Origin: PALSA-612 sp963776375
GTDB taxonomy: Bacteria > Actinomycetota > Thermoleophilia > Gaiellales > Gaiellaceae
Assembly: GCA_963776375.1 (NCBI GenBank)
Contig: CAVZMF010000002.1
Span: 1,280,456 to 1,344,455, forward strand
Length of the DNA stretch: 64,000 nt
Direction: 5' to 3'
Positions 38,080 to 46,129 of the stretch are shown piece after piece (position 1 is the stretch's first letter; each line of letters begins with the position of its first letter). The notes beneath the pieces were generated by a model. It was not told the origin of the DNA. It saw only the letters and a list, made by a program, of their open reading frames with translations, and made no database searches. A program made the position numbers and the translations under genes.

Positions 38080-38166
38080 GTGCTGATCAGGCCCACGAGG
38101 GCCGGAGACGAACGCGACTGGCGCCGTCTCTGGCAAGGCTATCGAGCACCTGGTGAGCCGGGCTCG
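38080..38166 (+). pseudogene. N-terminal remnant of a GNAT acetyltransferase
   Basis: From GTG 38080 the frame reads LIRPTRAGDERDWRRLWQGY, which matches the start of many GNAT N-acetyltransferases (I-R-P-A-x-x-x-D-x-x-x-W-x-x-L-W-x-x-Y). The similarity stops after about 22 codons; the following sequence is rich in short GC inverted repeats (GCGCACACGCCTGCGCGCGTG around 38196-38218) and matches nothing. Either a gene was truncated by recombination or a low-quality assembly patch hides the rest. It sits at the border between the catabolic block and the next region. Confidence 0.4.
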
Positions 38167-38255
38167 CGAGGAGGGCTGAGCACGTTCCTGCTCCCGTGCG
38201 CACACGCCTGCGCGCGTGAGGGGTCCAGCGGGGAGGGTAAGCGCGTTGGTCGCGT

Positions 38256-38843
38256 TTACGCCAGGGGCGAGCAACGCCCCGGGTCCCGAAGCCAATCGAT
38301 CAGCTGTACGTGAACCGGTTCCGAGATGCCTGCCAACTCGACGGCACGTGACACGGAGGCCGCGACGCTGGGCCCGCTCGCCTCGACGGCGTCGCGGCTC
38401 GCGAGAATCTCTCCTCCCCCCGCCAGCCTCGCGATCCTCGCCGCCACGTGCACGCCCTTGCCACGGTACGCGGCTCCACAGCGGAGTACGCCTGCCCGAT
38501 GGAGACCGATCCTGACGTCGAGCGCGAACGAGTTCGCCTGTCGGCAGCGAGCGAGGACGCGCTGGATTGCAACTGCGCAGGCGATCGCAGCGTCGGACTC
38601 GGGGAAGGCGACGAAGAAGCCGTCTCCCGCCTGGTCGACCAGCTCGCCGCCGTGACGTTCGAACAACACTCCGAGCGTTCGTTCGTGCCAGGAGAGCAGC
38701 TCGACCCACGCCCAGTCGCCGATCGCGTCGATCAGGCTCGTCGAGCCGACGATGTCGATGAACGCGAATGTGCGAGTCACCGCGGGTCCTATCGACGGCC
38801 GGTGAGTGGGCGTTGCGTCGATGATGGAGAGCGTTTGTTCCAC
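38256..38843 (-). CDS. Single-domain class III nucleotidyl cyclase homologue
   Basis: A 195-residue adenylate/guanylate cyclase homology domain with no additional domain. Metal-binding Asp positions are present in TFAFIDIVGSTSL and in VDQAGDGFFVAF. The dimer arm and base-contact region read IGLHRAGVLRCGAAYRGKG-like sequence and GVHVAARIARLAGGGEIL. The transition-state residues normally written N-x-x-x-R appear as V-x-V-A-A-R-I, with the Asn replaced by His in KGVHVAARI, so catalytic strength is doubtful. It may be a cyclase or a non-catalytic nucleotide sensor. It stands alone, downstream of the collagen-like protein. Confidence 0.8.
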   Translation of the reverse strand: MEQTLSIIDATPTHRPSIGPAVTRTFAFIDIVGSTSLIDAIGDWAWVELLSWHERTLGVLFERHGGELVDQAGDGFFVAFPESDAAIACAVAIQRVLARCRQANSFALDVRIGLHRAGVLRCGAAYRGKGVHVAARIARLAGGGEILASRDAVEASGPSVAASVSRAVELAGISEPVHVQLIDWLRDPGRCSPLA

Positions 38844-38950
38844 GCTCTAGAGAGCGGCGAGCAAGCCGATCGATACATCCAGTTTGTCGCCGCCGAGACA
38901 CATGAGCAGTGAAGTGTCCGAACCGCTGCGGAGCGAGGCGCGTCGAGCTG

Positions 38951-38981
38951 AGGGGCGAGGCGGCCGGGCCGCCTCGCCCCT
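38951..38981 (-). terminator. Strong hairpin behind the collagen-like gene
   Basis: Bases 38951-38964 and 38968-38981 form a perfect 14-bp GC-rich stem with a three-base loop, starting eight bases past the stop of the leftward gene at 38989. There is no U-tract on the leftward strand, but such hairpins are common terminators in high-GC actinobacteria. Confidence 0.7.
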
Positions 38982-38988
38982 CTTCCGA

Positions 38989-39699
38989 TCACGAGACCGG
39001 GGTGTTGGAGAGGTCGCCGACGCGGATCGCGGTGATCTTGGCGAAGTTGCCGTAGACGGAACCGTTGGAGCTGCACCGCAGATCGGCGGTCCCGGCCGCA
39101 TCGAAATGGTGGACGACGTTGAGGGCGACCGAACCGGCGGTGTTGAAGAGCGGTCCTGAGAGCCCTGTCCTCGACTGGTCGAAATCGCCGCCCGCATGAA
39201 GGCTGCACAGTGCCGTCTGACTGGTGGACACGCCGCTCAGCCAGACCTTGGCGACGATGACGTAGTTGCCGGGCCTGAGGATGGGAAGCGTCGCGACCGT
39301 GGCCTCGGAGGTCGGGATCAGGCCGACGGAGTCCTTGAAGCCTGAGAAGGCGTCACTGGGCCCGGGATCGCCCGTATCGCCCTTCGGTCCCTGGTCTCCC
39401 TTGGGTCCTGAGTCACCCTGCGGTCCGGGATCACCCTTCGGCCCGGGTGCCCCCTGCGGGCCCACCGCGCCGATGGAGGCCGGAAGCTTGCCCTGCGCAT
39501 TCAGCACCGGGATCTGACCTGCGCTCGGCGCGGTCGAGGAGCGGTGCCCATTGAGCTTGGCCGCGTTGTTGGCCGTCCCGGCCGTCTTCGCATAGGCAAC
39601 GGCTACTGCCCTTCCGGCCGCCTGGCCCAGCGGAGTCACGCCGAGACAGGCCACGAGCAGCGCGCCCGCGCAGATGATGATGGAGAGACGCTTCGACAC
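38989..39699 (-). CDS. Secreted collagen-like (Gly-X-Y repeat) protein
   Basis: A 236-residue protein from GTG 39699, chosen because AAAGGAGG precedes it by six bases; longer in-frame starts have no such site. Residues 3-25 form a signal peptide (LSIIICAGALLVACLGVTPL), followed by a linker AYAKTAGTANNAAKLNGHRS that occurs in many actinobacterial collagen-like proteins. About twelve Gly-X-Y triplets come next (GPQGAPGPKGDPGPQGD and similar), rich in G-P-K/G-P-Q and G-D. The C-terminal domain of about 120 residues is a predicted beta-sandwich with two cysteines. It is probably exported to the surface. The family is widespread in Solirubrobacterales-like genomes, but its function is unknown. Confidence 0.82.
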   Translation of the reverse strand: MSKRLSIIICAGALLVACLGVTPLGQAAGRAVAVAYAKTAGTANNAAKLNGHRSSTAPSAGQIPVLNAQGKLPASIGAVGPQGAPGPKGDPGPQGDSGPKGDQGPKGDTGDPGPSDAFSGFKDSVGLIPTSEATVATLPILRPGNYVIVAKVWLSGVSTSQTALCSLHAGGDFDQSRTGLSGPLFNTAGSVALNVVHHFDAAGTADLRCSSNGSVYGNFAKITAIRVGDLSNTPVS

Positions 39700-39817
39700 G
39701 TCTTTCCTCCTTTCGAATCGACCTTCCCCCCAAAGGAAGGAACTAGCCAGGCAGAGGCCACGGGGAGCGCCGCTGATACGTCGCGCGGACCAGCTGCGTC
39801 GCGAGCAGGTGTATCTC

Positions 39818-39859
39818 ATGCGGCGCGACGAGCTCTATTGGCGTGACGACGGACGATAG
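39818..39859 (+). CDS. Possible 13-aa peptide coupled to the next gene
   Basis: ATG 39818 opens a 13-codon frame (MRRDELYWRDDGR) whose TAG stop at 39857-39859 forms part of the AGGAGGT ribosome site of the next gene. The frame is also open upstream (GTG 39809). This layout suggests translational coupling. No homologue is recognised. It could be chance. Confidence 0.3.
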   Translation: MRRDELYWRDDGR

Positions 39860-39871
39860 GAGGTACACCAA

Positions 39872-40096
39872 ATGCACGCTTGCTTGGCCGCAGACTTGAT
39901 CCCCCGGGAGCTCGCCTACCGCGAAAGCGATGGTCTCCAGGTCTCGCTTCTCTGGTGGAAGGCCGACAACAGCCTCAGCGTCTCCGTCGTCGACTCACTC
40001 GCCGCCGAGGTCTTCGACGTTCCCGTCGACGGCCACGACGCGCTCGACGTCTTCGACCACCCGTACGCCTACGCTGCCGGCGCCGACGCGCGGTAG
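39872..40096 (+). CDS. Small conserved actinobacterial protein of unknown function
   Basis: A 74-residue protein with an excellent AGGAGGT site eight bases before the ATG. It contains LQVSLLWWKADNSLSVSVVD and FDVPVDGHDALDVFDHPYAY. The pattern of two beta strands with L-L-W and V-x-V-x-D, then a short helix and H-P-Y/F-A-Y end, recurs in small actinobacterial proteins annotated as hypothetical. It is soluble with no signal peptide. It converges with the CHAT gene, whose stop lies 14 bases away. I do not know its function. Confidence 0.7.
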   Translation: MHACLAADLIPRELAYRESDGLQVSLLWWKADNSLSVSVVDSLAAEVFDVPVDGHDALDVFDHPYAYAAGADAR

Positions 40097-40109
40097 CAGG
40101 ACGGTCCCC

Positions 40110-42731
40110 TCAGCCGGAACCGAGGCAGACGAAGGGGGCGAGCTGCCCCGAGCTCCGTCTCGAGTTCGCCTGCGCATGAGCGAGCGCGGCCGCAGGCAGG
40201 GATCCCCTGGCGAGCTCGCTGTGGAACGCGAGCATCAGCCGGCGTGCCTCCCTGTCCGGGACCGGGACGACGCTCGCGACGATCGTGCGCGTGCCCATCG
40301 ACAGCAGCGCGGACGAGAGACCGAGGAGCTCGTCGCCTGGATGGCGGTCCGAGAGCGCCAGGTCGCACGAAGAGAGGACGAGAACGGCGGGCGCACGCTT
40401 CAGCCGTTGGAGATCGAACGCTGTCAGCCGGCCGTCGGCGAGCTCGAGCGAGGAGAAGAGCGGACTGTCGGATCGGAAGTGGCCGTGACACGCGACGTGC
40501 GCGAGTGCCGCCCCATCGAGTGCGCGCAGAGCCGCGTCCGCAGTCGCGGACTCGTCCGAGAGAACGGTGGCGCCCGGGTAGAGCGCCGCCAGATCGCGAA
40601 CTTCCGGGCCTGACTGCCGTAACCGTGGGCCGGCCACGAGCGCCGTCTTCCGCCCCCGCGGGACGGTGTGACCCGCCAGTCGAAGCCACGCGGACAGCGA
40701 GGGTGCAACGACGAGCGCTCGACCCGACAGCGAGGGAAGCATCGCCCACGGCAGCGCGTGGAGCGCACCGGTCGGCACGACCACGAGGTCGGCATCGCCG
40801 AGAATGGCCAGGAGTGGCTCGACGAGAAAACGGTCGAGTCGTGCCGCGGCAGCGGTCGAGTTGTCGAGCAGGGCGGCCTGCCTCGTGTCCCTCCGCATCC
40901 GGCGGCCCAGCGCGAAGCGCAACCATTCGAGCTCCGTGGCTGCGGTGGCGCTCTCGCCGAGCTCGTGCAACGCGAGCCGGCCGCGGACCAGCGTCAGCGC
41001 GTGCAGCGCGCCGCCGACCTCGACGTACTCCACGAGCACTCGGTCGCCCAGCGCTCTCGCAGCGTCGCGTGTCCGTGGAGCGGCCGTGCTCGCGGCTCGA
41101 CCACCGCGTGCGTGGCGCACACTCGAGCGGATGGACTGCTCGAGGTCGGCCTGTTGCGCCCGGAGCGCACGAGCCGGCAGACCCTTGCCTTCGGCCTCGC
41201 GGATCTGGGCGGTGACCTGGCGCAGCTCGGTTTGGCGGAGGCGAAGTCTGCGGTCCGAGGGGGGCCGCACAGGGGGAAGCCGCAACGCGTTGGCTCGCAT
41301 GCGCTCGGCCCACGCGAGGACTTTTTCCGGCTTGCCGGCCGCGAGCGCAAGTCGCAGACCGTGCTCGGCGAGCTCGACTCCCAGAGCCGATGCCGTCGCA
41401 CGCAACTCGGCGGCGCCGAGCGCCGCGCGGTACTCCTCGAGGAGCCGGAGGCCGCATTGCAATGCTCGCTCGCCGCCGGGAGCGTCGCCGTCGGCGACCC
41501 TCAGGAGCGCCTCGACGTGCCAGGACGCGACCCGATCGGCCACCGTTCCGCTGTTCCGAAGCGAGCGGGCGGCCCGGGCCTCACGGCGTGCGAGGCGCAG
41601 GCTGCCGAGCTCGGTCGCCGCTCGCGCGACAAGCTGTCGTGTCCGGAGCTCCTCGACGAAATGGCCGGTCGCAGCGAGCCTCGCCGCGGCTTTGAGACCG
41701 GTCCGAAGCATGGGCGGGCGCACTGCGCCGCGAGCCACGGCGGCAGCAAGAGTAAGGCTCGCAGCCCCTGCCCAGTACGCCGGCTGCCGGCGGGCGGCGA
41801 ACGAGCGTCCCGCACTGGCGGCCAGCGATGCGGCGGACTCCGGATCGCCGGCGAGCAGCGCCAGCCGGGCCGCATCGACCTTGGCCTTGTTGACCGAGTC
41901 GACGGCCCCGGCTCGGACAGAGGTCTCGACAAACCGGGCAAGATCTTCTCGAGCCTCCGGCAGCAGGCGCAGGCCGACGAGTACCTCCGCTCGCGTCTGG
42001 AAGAGCCAGCACGCGGCCCAGTTCGAGAGCGAGCCGACATCGATCGCGTCCAGCTCGGCGAGGCACTCCGTCGGCGCTCCTTCGAGGTGCCGCAAGCGGG
42101 CGAGCTTGATGTCCGTGTCCTCGACGGCAGCCTCGGCGTGGAGCTCGGCAAAGATCGTGCGTGCAACGGCAAGATCTCTCCTGGCGGCCGCGGCGTCGCC
42201 GAGGTCCATGTACAGCGTCCCGCGGTTGTGCAGCAGCCGCGCCTCCCAGATCCGGTCCCGGGCGCGACGCAGCGTCCGAAGAGCTCGCCCCGAGTCGACG
42301 GCCGACGCAGGCAGGCGCCCTGCGAGCGCAAGCACTGCGATCCGGAACACCTCGCTTCGTGCTCGATCGATCCCGTGCAGCGACGCGCAGGCAGCGTCGA
42401 TCTCGCGTACACCCGCGCTCGCCTTTCCTGCGTAGGCGAGATAGACGGCCAGATTCCGGCGTGCGAGCGCGGCGCGACGTGAGTCGCCGTGTTGCTCGGC
42501 GACGCGAATCGCACGCCGGATCGTGCGAAGCGCGCGGGGATCACCGAGGGCGTACCAGGCGAACCCGAGCGCGTGCAGGGCCGCGGCCTGTGCTTGCCCG
42601 TCACGCAGCTCCCGGGCGAGGGCCAGTGCACGCTCGGCGGCGGCAAGACCCGTGCGCGGGTTTTCCTGAACGAGTGTGAAGGCTTGTTCGGCAAGCGCAA
42701 GTGCCTCGCCCGGTTGCCCGTCCCTAGACAA
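40110..42731 (-). CDS. TPR-CHAT domain protein (caspase-like peptidase)
   Basis: An 873-residue intact protein. Residues 1-560 are helical TPR-like repeats (for example EALALAEQAFTLVQENPRTG, RRAALARRNLAVYLAYAGKA, LLHNRGTLYMDLGDAAAARR). The C-terminal third is a CHAT domain, the caspase/separase-like peptidase fold. The catalytic dyad is present: His749 in VACHGHFRSDSPLFSSLELA-type sequence and Cys789 in LVLSSCDLALS; substrate-pocket landmarks LVVVPTGALHALPWAML precede them. The linker at about 560-590 is a charged coiled-coil. It is divergent from the subtilisin gene at 42813, sharing an 81-base promoter region. In related systems TPR-CHAT proteins are activated proteases; the substrate here is unknown but the neighbouring protease or companion protein are candidates. 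Confidence 0.92.
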   Translation of the reverse strand: MSRDGQPGEALALAEQAFTLVQENPRTGLAAAERALALARELRDGQAQAAALHALGFAWYALGDPRALRTIRRAIRVAEQHGDSRRAALARRNLAVYLAYAGKASAGVREIDAACASLHGIDRARSEVFRIAVLALAGRLPASAVDSGRALRTLRRARDRIWEARLLHNRGTLYMDLGDAAAARRDLAVARTIFAELHAEAAVEDTDIKLARLRHLEGAPTECLAELDAIDVGSLSNWAACWLFQTRAEVLVGLRLLPEAREDLARFVETSVRAGAVDSVNKAKVDAARLALLAGDPESAASLAASAGRSFAARRQPAYWAGAASLTLAAAVARGAVRPPMLRTGLKAAARLAATGHFVEELRTRQLVARAATELGSLRLARREARAARSLRNSGTVADRVASWHVEALLRVADGDAPGGERALQCGLRLLEEYRAALGAAELRATASALGVELAEHGLRLALAAGKPEKVLAWAERMRANALRLPPVRPPSDRRLRLRQTELRQVTAQIREAEGKGLPARALRAQQADLEQSIRSSVRHARGGRAASTAAPRTRDAARALGDRVLVEYVEVGGALHALTLVRGRLALHELGESATAATELEWLRFALGRRMRRDTRQAALLDNSTAAAARLDRFLVEPLLAILGDADLVVVPTGALHALPWAMLPSLSGRALVVAPSLSAWLRLAGHTVPRGRKTALVAGPRLRQSGPEVRDLAALYPGATVLSDESATADAALRALDGAALAHVACHGHFRSDSPLFSSLELADGRLTAFDLQRLKRAPAVLVLSSCDLALSDRHPGDELLGLSSALLSMGTRTIVASVVPVPDREARRLMLAFHSELARGSLPAAALAHAQANSRRSSGQLAPFVCLGSG

Positions 42732-42812
42732 TCTCTCGAGCTTGTATCAGACTCCACTCTCACCGCTCTTCCTCGCAGGCACTCCATCAACGCCGACGTT
42801 GCGGAGGACGAG

Positions 42813-44420
42813 ATGACGAATCGCCTGACACGCGCCGAGCTCTTGCGCCGCGCTGCGCTCGGAAGCGCCGTAGCCGCATCTCCCGGACTCTTCGCGGGGG
42901 CTGCACCGGGAGCGGTGAGGCGTCCCGCTCTGCAAGTGAACGGGAACAAGCCCAAAGTGAAGTACCTCAATGCTTTCACCACGCGAGTCGCGCAGCACTC
43001 GCGCGTTGCGTACTACCCGGTAGGGGGCGGCAAGGGCGATGCAGCAGTCGCCATGGTGATCGACGAGATCCTCGTCAGCCCGAAAGCGGCGAAGGTCCTC
43101 GGATCTCTCTTCAAGAAGCGGAAAGTGGTCAACACGAACAAGACGGTCTTCGGCGGCCTGAAACCGCGACCAAGCGAAGACGTCCAGATCTGGCGCCTGA
43201 AGGGGACGCTCGGCAAGCAGGCCCACCCGGACGTCGCGATGCTCGTCTGGGAGGCGCGCAGGCTCCTCCAGAAGGCCAAGATTCCGCCGGAGCAGGTGGC
43301 ACCGAACCACGTGCTCATTCCCTCGCCCAACTACCACACGTGCCCCGGCGGCCCGCCCGATCCGCACCCCGTGGAGATGGTCCCGTCTCGTGAGCCGTCG
43401 GCGGTCGAGGTTGTCGTGATCGACTCCGGCTATGTCGACGACGGCTGGGTCTTCTACGAGAAGCGGATCGACGTGCTCGAGCGCGGTCAGTGGTTCAGCG
43501 GCACCCCGGTCCCCGGCTCCTCCCCCGCCCGGTTCACATCGCCCTACACGTGGACCGACGAACCGCCGGAGCCCCGTTTCATAACCGTGCACGAGGCGAT
43601 CGACTACCCCACCCCCAAGAATCATCTGGCCACTCTCGTCGCCCATGCGAACTTCGTGGTCGGAGTGATCGCTCAGGCGTGCCCACAGGCCCGGATCCGC
43701 CTCGTCAACCACAACGGCGGGTTCATCGAGAGCGTCGACACGGAAACGCCCATCCCGACAGAGGCCTCCGTTGCAAGGTCGCTGTTGACACACCGAAACG
43801 CGGCGGTCATCAACGTCGGGTTCGCGTTCGCAACCCTCCCTCGAAAGCCGTCCGGCGCGGCACCGCCGGTTCCGAGTTGGCCGTTCGAACTCGCGCTCAG
43901 AGGGATGAACCCGACGACGATGGTGGTCGCTCCGGCGGGGAACCAGAACTGTCCGATCCCACAGTATCCCGCAGCCTTTCATCTGGACAAGAGGCACCCG
44001 AACGTGATCGGCGTCGGCTCCATCGCTCCCCCTCCCAACGGGGTTTCTCCCCCTCCTCCCCTACAGCGCTCGCACTTCTCGAACTACGGGCCGTGGGTTG
44101 CCTGCTGCACCGAGGGCGAGGACGTGGTGTCGTCGTTCATCAGACACTGGGCGGGGCCAACGGAGGACGCTGAGCCGGCCAACAATCCCGGCGGCTATCC
44201 GCCCGGCGGCTATCCGGACAAGACGTTCACCGGCTGGGCGTTCTGGAGCGGGACGTCATTCGCGGCACCCAAGGTCGCCGGAGCCATCGCAAATGGGGTC
44301 GTGCAGCAGGGGCAATCCCCGCTCGGGGCATGGCAAGCGCTTCCGGCGAACCCGACAGACCCCGCGATCGCGACAGCCCTCGGGATGGGGAAGATCCTGT
44401 CAGGACTGCCTCCTGTCTGA
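42813..44420 (+). CDS. Subtilisin-family (S8) serine protease with Tat-type signal
   Basis: A 535-residue S8 peptidase. The start ATG 42813 has GGAGGA seven bases upstream. A twin-arginine signal is seen at RAELLRRAALGSAVAASPG. After a 170-residue N-terminal region of unknown fold, the catalytic triad is readable: Asp204 in VVVIDSGYVDD, His278 in LVAHANFVVGVIA and Ser482 in WSGTSFAAPKVAGAIA, with the oxyanion Asn377 in VAPAGNQNC. H-A-N replaces the usual H-G-T after the catalytic His. It is the first gene of an operon with the sigma factor and the small companion protein and is divergent from the CHAT gene. Confidence 0.9.
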   Translation: MTNRLTRAELLRRAALGSAVAASPGLFAGAAPGAVRRPALQVNGNKPKVKYLNAFTTRVAQHSRVAYYPVGGGKGDAAVAMVIDEILVSPKAAKVLGSLFKKRKVVNTNKTVFGGLKPRPSEDVQIWRLKGTLGKQAHPDVAMLVWEARRLLQKAKIPPEQVAPNHVLIPSPNYHTCPGGPPDPHPVEMVPSREPSAVEVVVIDSGYVDDGWVFYEKRIDVLERGQWFSGTPVPGSSPARFTSPYTWTDEPPEPRFITVHEAIDYPTPKNHLATLVAHANFVVGVIAQACPQARIRLVNHNGGFIESVDTETPIPTEASVARSLLTHRNAAVINVGFAFATLPRKPSGAAPPVPSWPFELALRGMNPTTMVVAPAGNQNCPIPQYPAAFHLDKRHPNVIGVGSIAPPPNGVSPPPPLQRSHFSNYGPWVACCTEGEDVVSSFIRHWAGPTEDAEPANNPGGYPPGGYPDKTFTGWAFWSGTSFAAPKVAGAIANGVVQQGQSPLGAWQALPANPTDPAIATALGMGKILSGLPPV

Positions 44421-44439
44421 GCGAGAGCGCACGAGATCC

Positions 44440-44985
44440 TTGGACCCCGCCGACTCGCTACGTGCCGCCGCCGCCGGCGACCAGGACAGCCTGGGAGGCG
44501 ATCGTCGACCGCTTCTCGGGGCTCGTCTGGGCGACCGCTCGGGCACACCGACTCTCGCGGAACGACGCTTCCGATGTTGCGCAGACGACGTGGCTGCGCC
44601 TCGTCGAGCACCTCGACCGCATCCGCGAGCCGGAGAGCTCGGCGCGTGGCTGGCGACGACGGCACGGCACGAATCGCTGCGGGTGATCAGGCACGGCGGC
44701 CAGGAGCAGCCGACGGACGAGCCCGATCTGTTTGAGGCGCCGGACGACGAGACGATCGACCGGCTGCTGCTCGACCGGGAGCGGGACGGCCTCCTCTGGC
44801 GCGCGTTCGCCCGACTGTCCGACCGTTGCAAGACGCTGCTGCGACTGCTCCTCTCCGACCACGAGCCGAGCTACGAGGAGGTCGGGGCCGCGCTCGGCAT
44901 GCCGATCGGGGCGATCGGCCCGACGCGGATGCGCTGCCTGGATACGCTGCGCAGGAACGTGGATCTACAGGAGCTCTCGCGATGA
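44440..44985 (+). CDS. Sigma-70 family (ECF-type) RNA polymerase sigma factor, frameshifted
   Basis: An ECF-like sigma factor of about 180 residues. Region 2 reads AIVDRFSGLVWATARAHRLS and DVAQTTWLRLVEHLDRI, region 4 reads FARLSDRCKTLLRLLLSDHE and YEEVGAALGMPIGAIGPTR, a helix-turn-helix. Two frame changes, near 44490 and 44640, join an N-terminal frame (DPADSLRAAAAGDQDS), the region 2 frame and the region 4 frame. The start is uncertain; TTG 44440 is the best placed candidate, 20 bases after the protease stop. The stop overlaps the companion gene (ATGA). Such sigma factors beside CHAT proteases probably control the module itself. Confidence 0.82.
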   Translation: MDPADSLRAAAAGDQDSLGGDRRPLLGARLGDRSGTPTLAERRFRCCADDVAAPRRAPRPHPRAGELGAWLATTARHESLRVIRHGGQEQPTDEPDLFEAPDDETIDRLLLDRERDGLLWRAFARLSDRCKTLLRLLLSDHEPSYEEVGAALGMPIGAIGPTRMRCLDTLRRNVDLQELSR

Positions 44986-45462
44986 CCGACAAGACGGCAG
45001 CGAACGGCGACGGCGAACGGCTGCTCGGCGAGCTGCGCCTGCTCTCGGCGGACGTGGACCCGCTCCCGGCTGAAGTGACGTTGTTCGCGAACGCGGCCCT
45101 CGGCTGGCGGAGGATGGACGCGGCGCTGGCCGAGTTGCTCTCCGACTCGCTGCTCGAGCCGGAATCGGCCGCGTTCGCACGTTCGGGGGTCGACAGGGCG
45201 CGCGCGCTGACCTTCCGGGCGGCGACCTCGACGTGGACATCGAGATCCACGACGCCGATCGCGGCTTGGCGCTACTCGGGCAGCTCGCTCCCCGACGAAG
45301 GCCGAGGTGGACGTGCAGCGCGACGACTCCTCGATCGTCGCGACCGCCCAAGTCGACGAGCTCGGGCGTTTCCGCGTCGAGCTCCCCGGCGGCGGACGGA
45401 TCAGGCTCCTCGTTCGACGCCAGTCCGCACCGCCGGTCGAGACGAGCTGGATCAGCGTCTAG
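44982..45462 (+). CDS. Sigma-factor companion protein of unknown function, frameshifted
   Basis: ATG 44982 overlaps the sigma stop. The restored protein of about 160 residues has a helical first half (ERLLGELRLLSADVDPLPAE, LGWRRMDAALAELLSDSLLE) and a beta-rich second half (DIEIHDADRGLALLGQLAP, AEVDVQRDDSSIVATAQVDE, GRFRVELPGGGRIRLLVRR), resembling a small Ig/carboxypeptidase-regulatory-like domain. Frame changes near 45222 and 45292 are needed to reach TAG 45460-45462. I recall similar two-part proteins encoded next to ECF sigma factors and CHAT proteins in other actinobacteria; they may act as a membrane-free anti-sigma factor or as a protease substrate, but neither is established. Confidence 0.65.
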
Positions 45463-45590
45463 CCCACCCCGCACGCATCGCACCTGGCCGCCCGGGACCC
45501 CGCTGCGCCCGCGCTTGGCCGCCGACCGCTAACGACCTACGCGGGCATCGTCGGCACCACGAATCGCCCCGGCGGATGACGCGAAAGAAG

Positions 45591-45614
45591 AAAGCCCCGC
45601 GTTAGCAGGGCTTT
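45591..45614 (-). terminator. Intrinsic terminator behind the tRNA-Met fragment
   Basis: AAAGCCCCGC (45591-45600) and GCAGGGCTTT (45605-45614) pair with one mismatch around a GTTA loop. On the leftward strand the stem is followed by CTTCTTTC. It lies six bases beyond the 3' end of the tRNA fragment, so it is the native tRNA terminator left at the chromosomal side. Confidence 0.75.
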
Positions 45615-45619
45615 CGAGG

Positions 45620-45661
45620 TAGCGGGGGCAGGATTTGAACCTGCGACCTCCGGGTTATGAG
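45620..45661 (-). other. 3' half of tRNA-Met (CAT), probable attachment site
   Basis: Leftward, this reads from the anticodon loop CTCATAA through the variable loop AGGTC, a complete T-arm (GCAGG TTCAAAT CCTGC) and the acceptor strand CCCCGCT plus A. The matching 5' half (acceptor AGCGGGG, D-arm and the 5' anticodon strand CCGGG) is absent: the bases before the anticodon loop, GAGACGAT, do not pair with CCCGG. Breakage at the anticodon loop with the 3' half and terminator kept is the standard result of integration into a tRNA gene, so this is probably one attachment junction of an integrated element extending to the right. Confidence 0.7.
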
Positions 45662-46129
45662 ATCGTCTCATTGAGGTGCTCGCAGCCGCGTTTGGCTCTG
45701 TAGAGCAATGTCAGCTACCGCTCGATGACCTTAGTTTCGCTCAGTTAAGTACCACGCGGAGTACCACGATCAGCCCCACCTCAAGTCGCCACGACCGGAA
45801 GATCGAGCTGGGTGCACTTGCTAATTGATCTGCCCCGTGCCCCGTCCGGGCTCGACTGACACCCAGCCCGAGCTAACGTCGACGACGCGCAAATCCGAGC
45901 GCTCTCGGAGAGAGTCTCGATACGCGGGTGCCACCTGCGGGTCGGGGCAGCGGAAAGGTCACCATCCCGATGCAGATTACGACCTGCTGACGGAGCGCGA
46001 CTGAAGGCATACACGCAGCTCGCGCCCGAGCCCCGTATATAGCATGAAACGTTTGTTATACTGCGTAGACGGTAGTGACCCCGCGCGGCTGTCACCGCCG
46101 GGGTCGTGGCACAGGAGGTAGTGCTCCTT
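45662..46129 (+). other. Intergenic region before the recombinase; possible promoter
   Basis: No gene is seen. The stretch 46034-46062 is locally AT-rich and ends in TATACT at 46057-46062, a good -10 candidate about 70 bases before the recombinase start; no clear -35 box is found. Recombination sites for resolvase-type enzymes usually lie here, but I could not define inverted half-sites with confidence. Confidence 0.35.

Noticed and set aside
40110..42731. Type III-E CRISPR-associated TPR-CHAT (Csx29-like) effector
   Set aside because: There is no CRISPR array, no Cas7-11 gene and no Csx30/Csx31-like gene in the window. Only the general TPR-CHAT architecture is shared.
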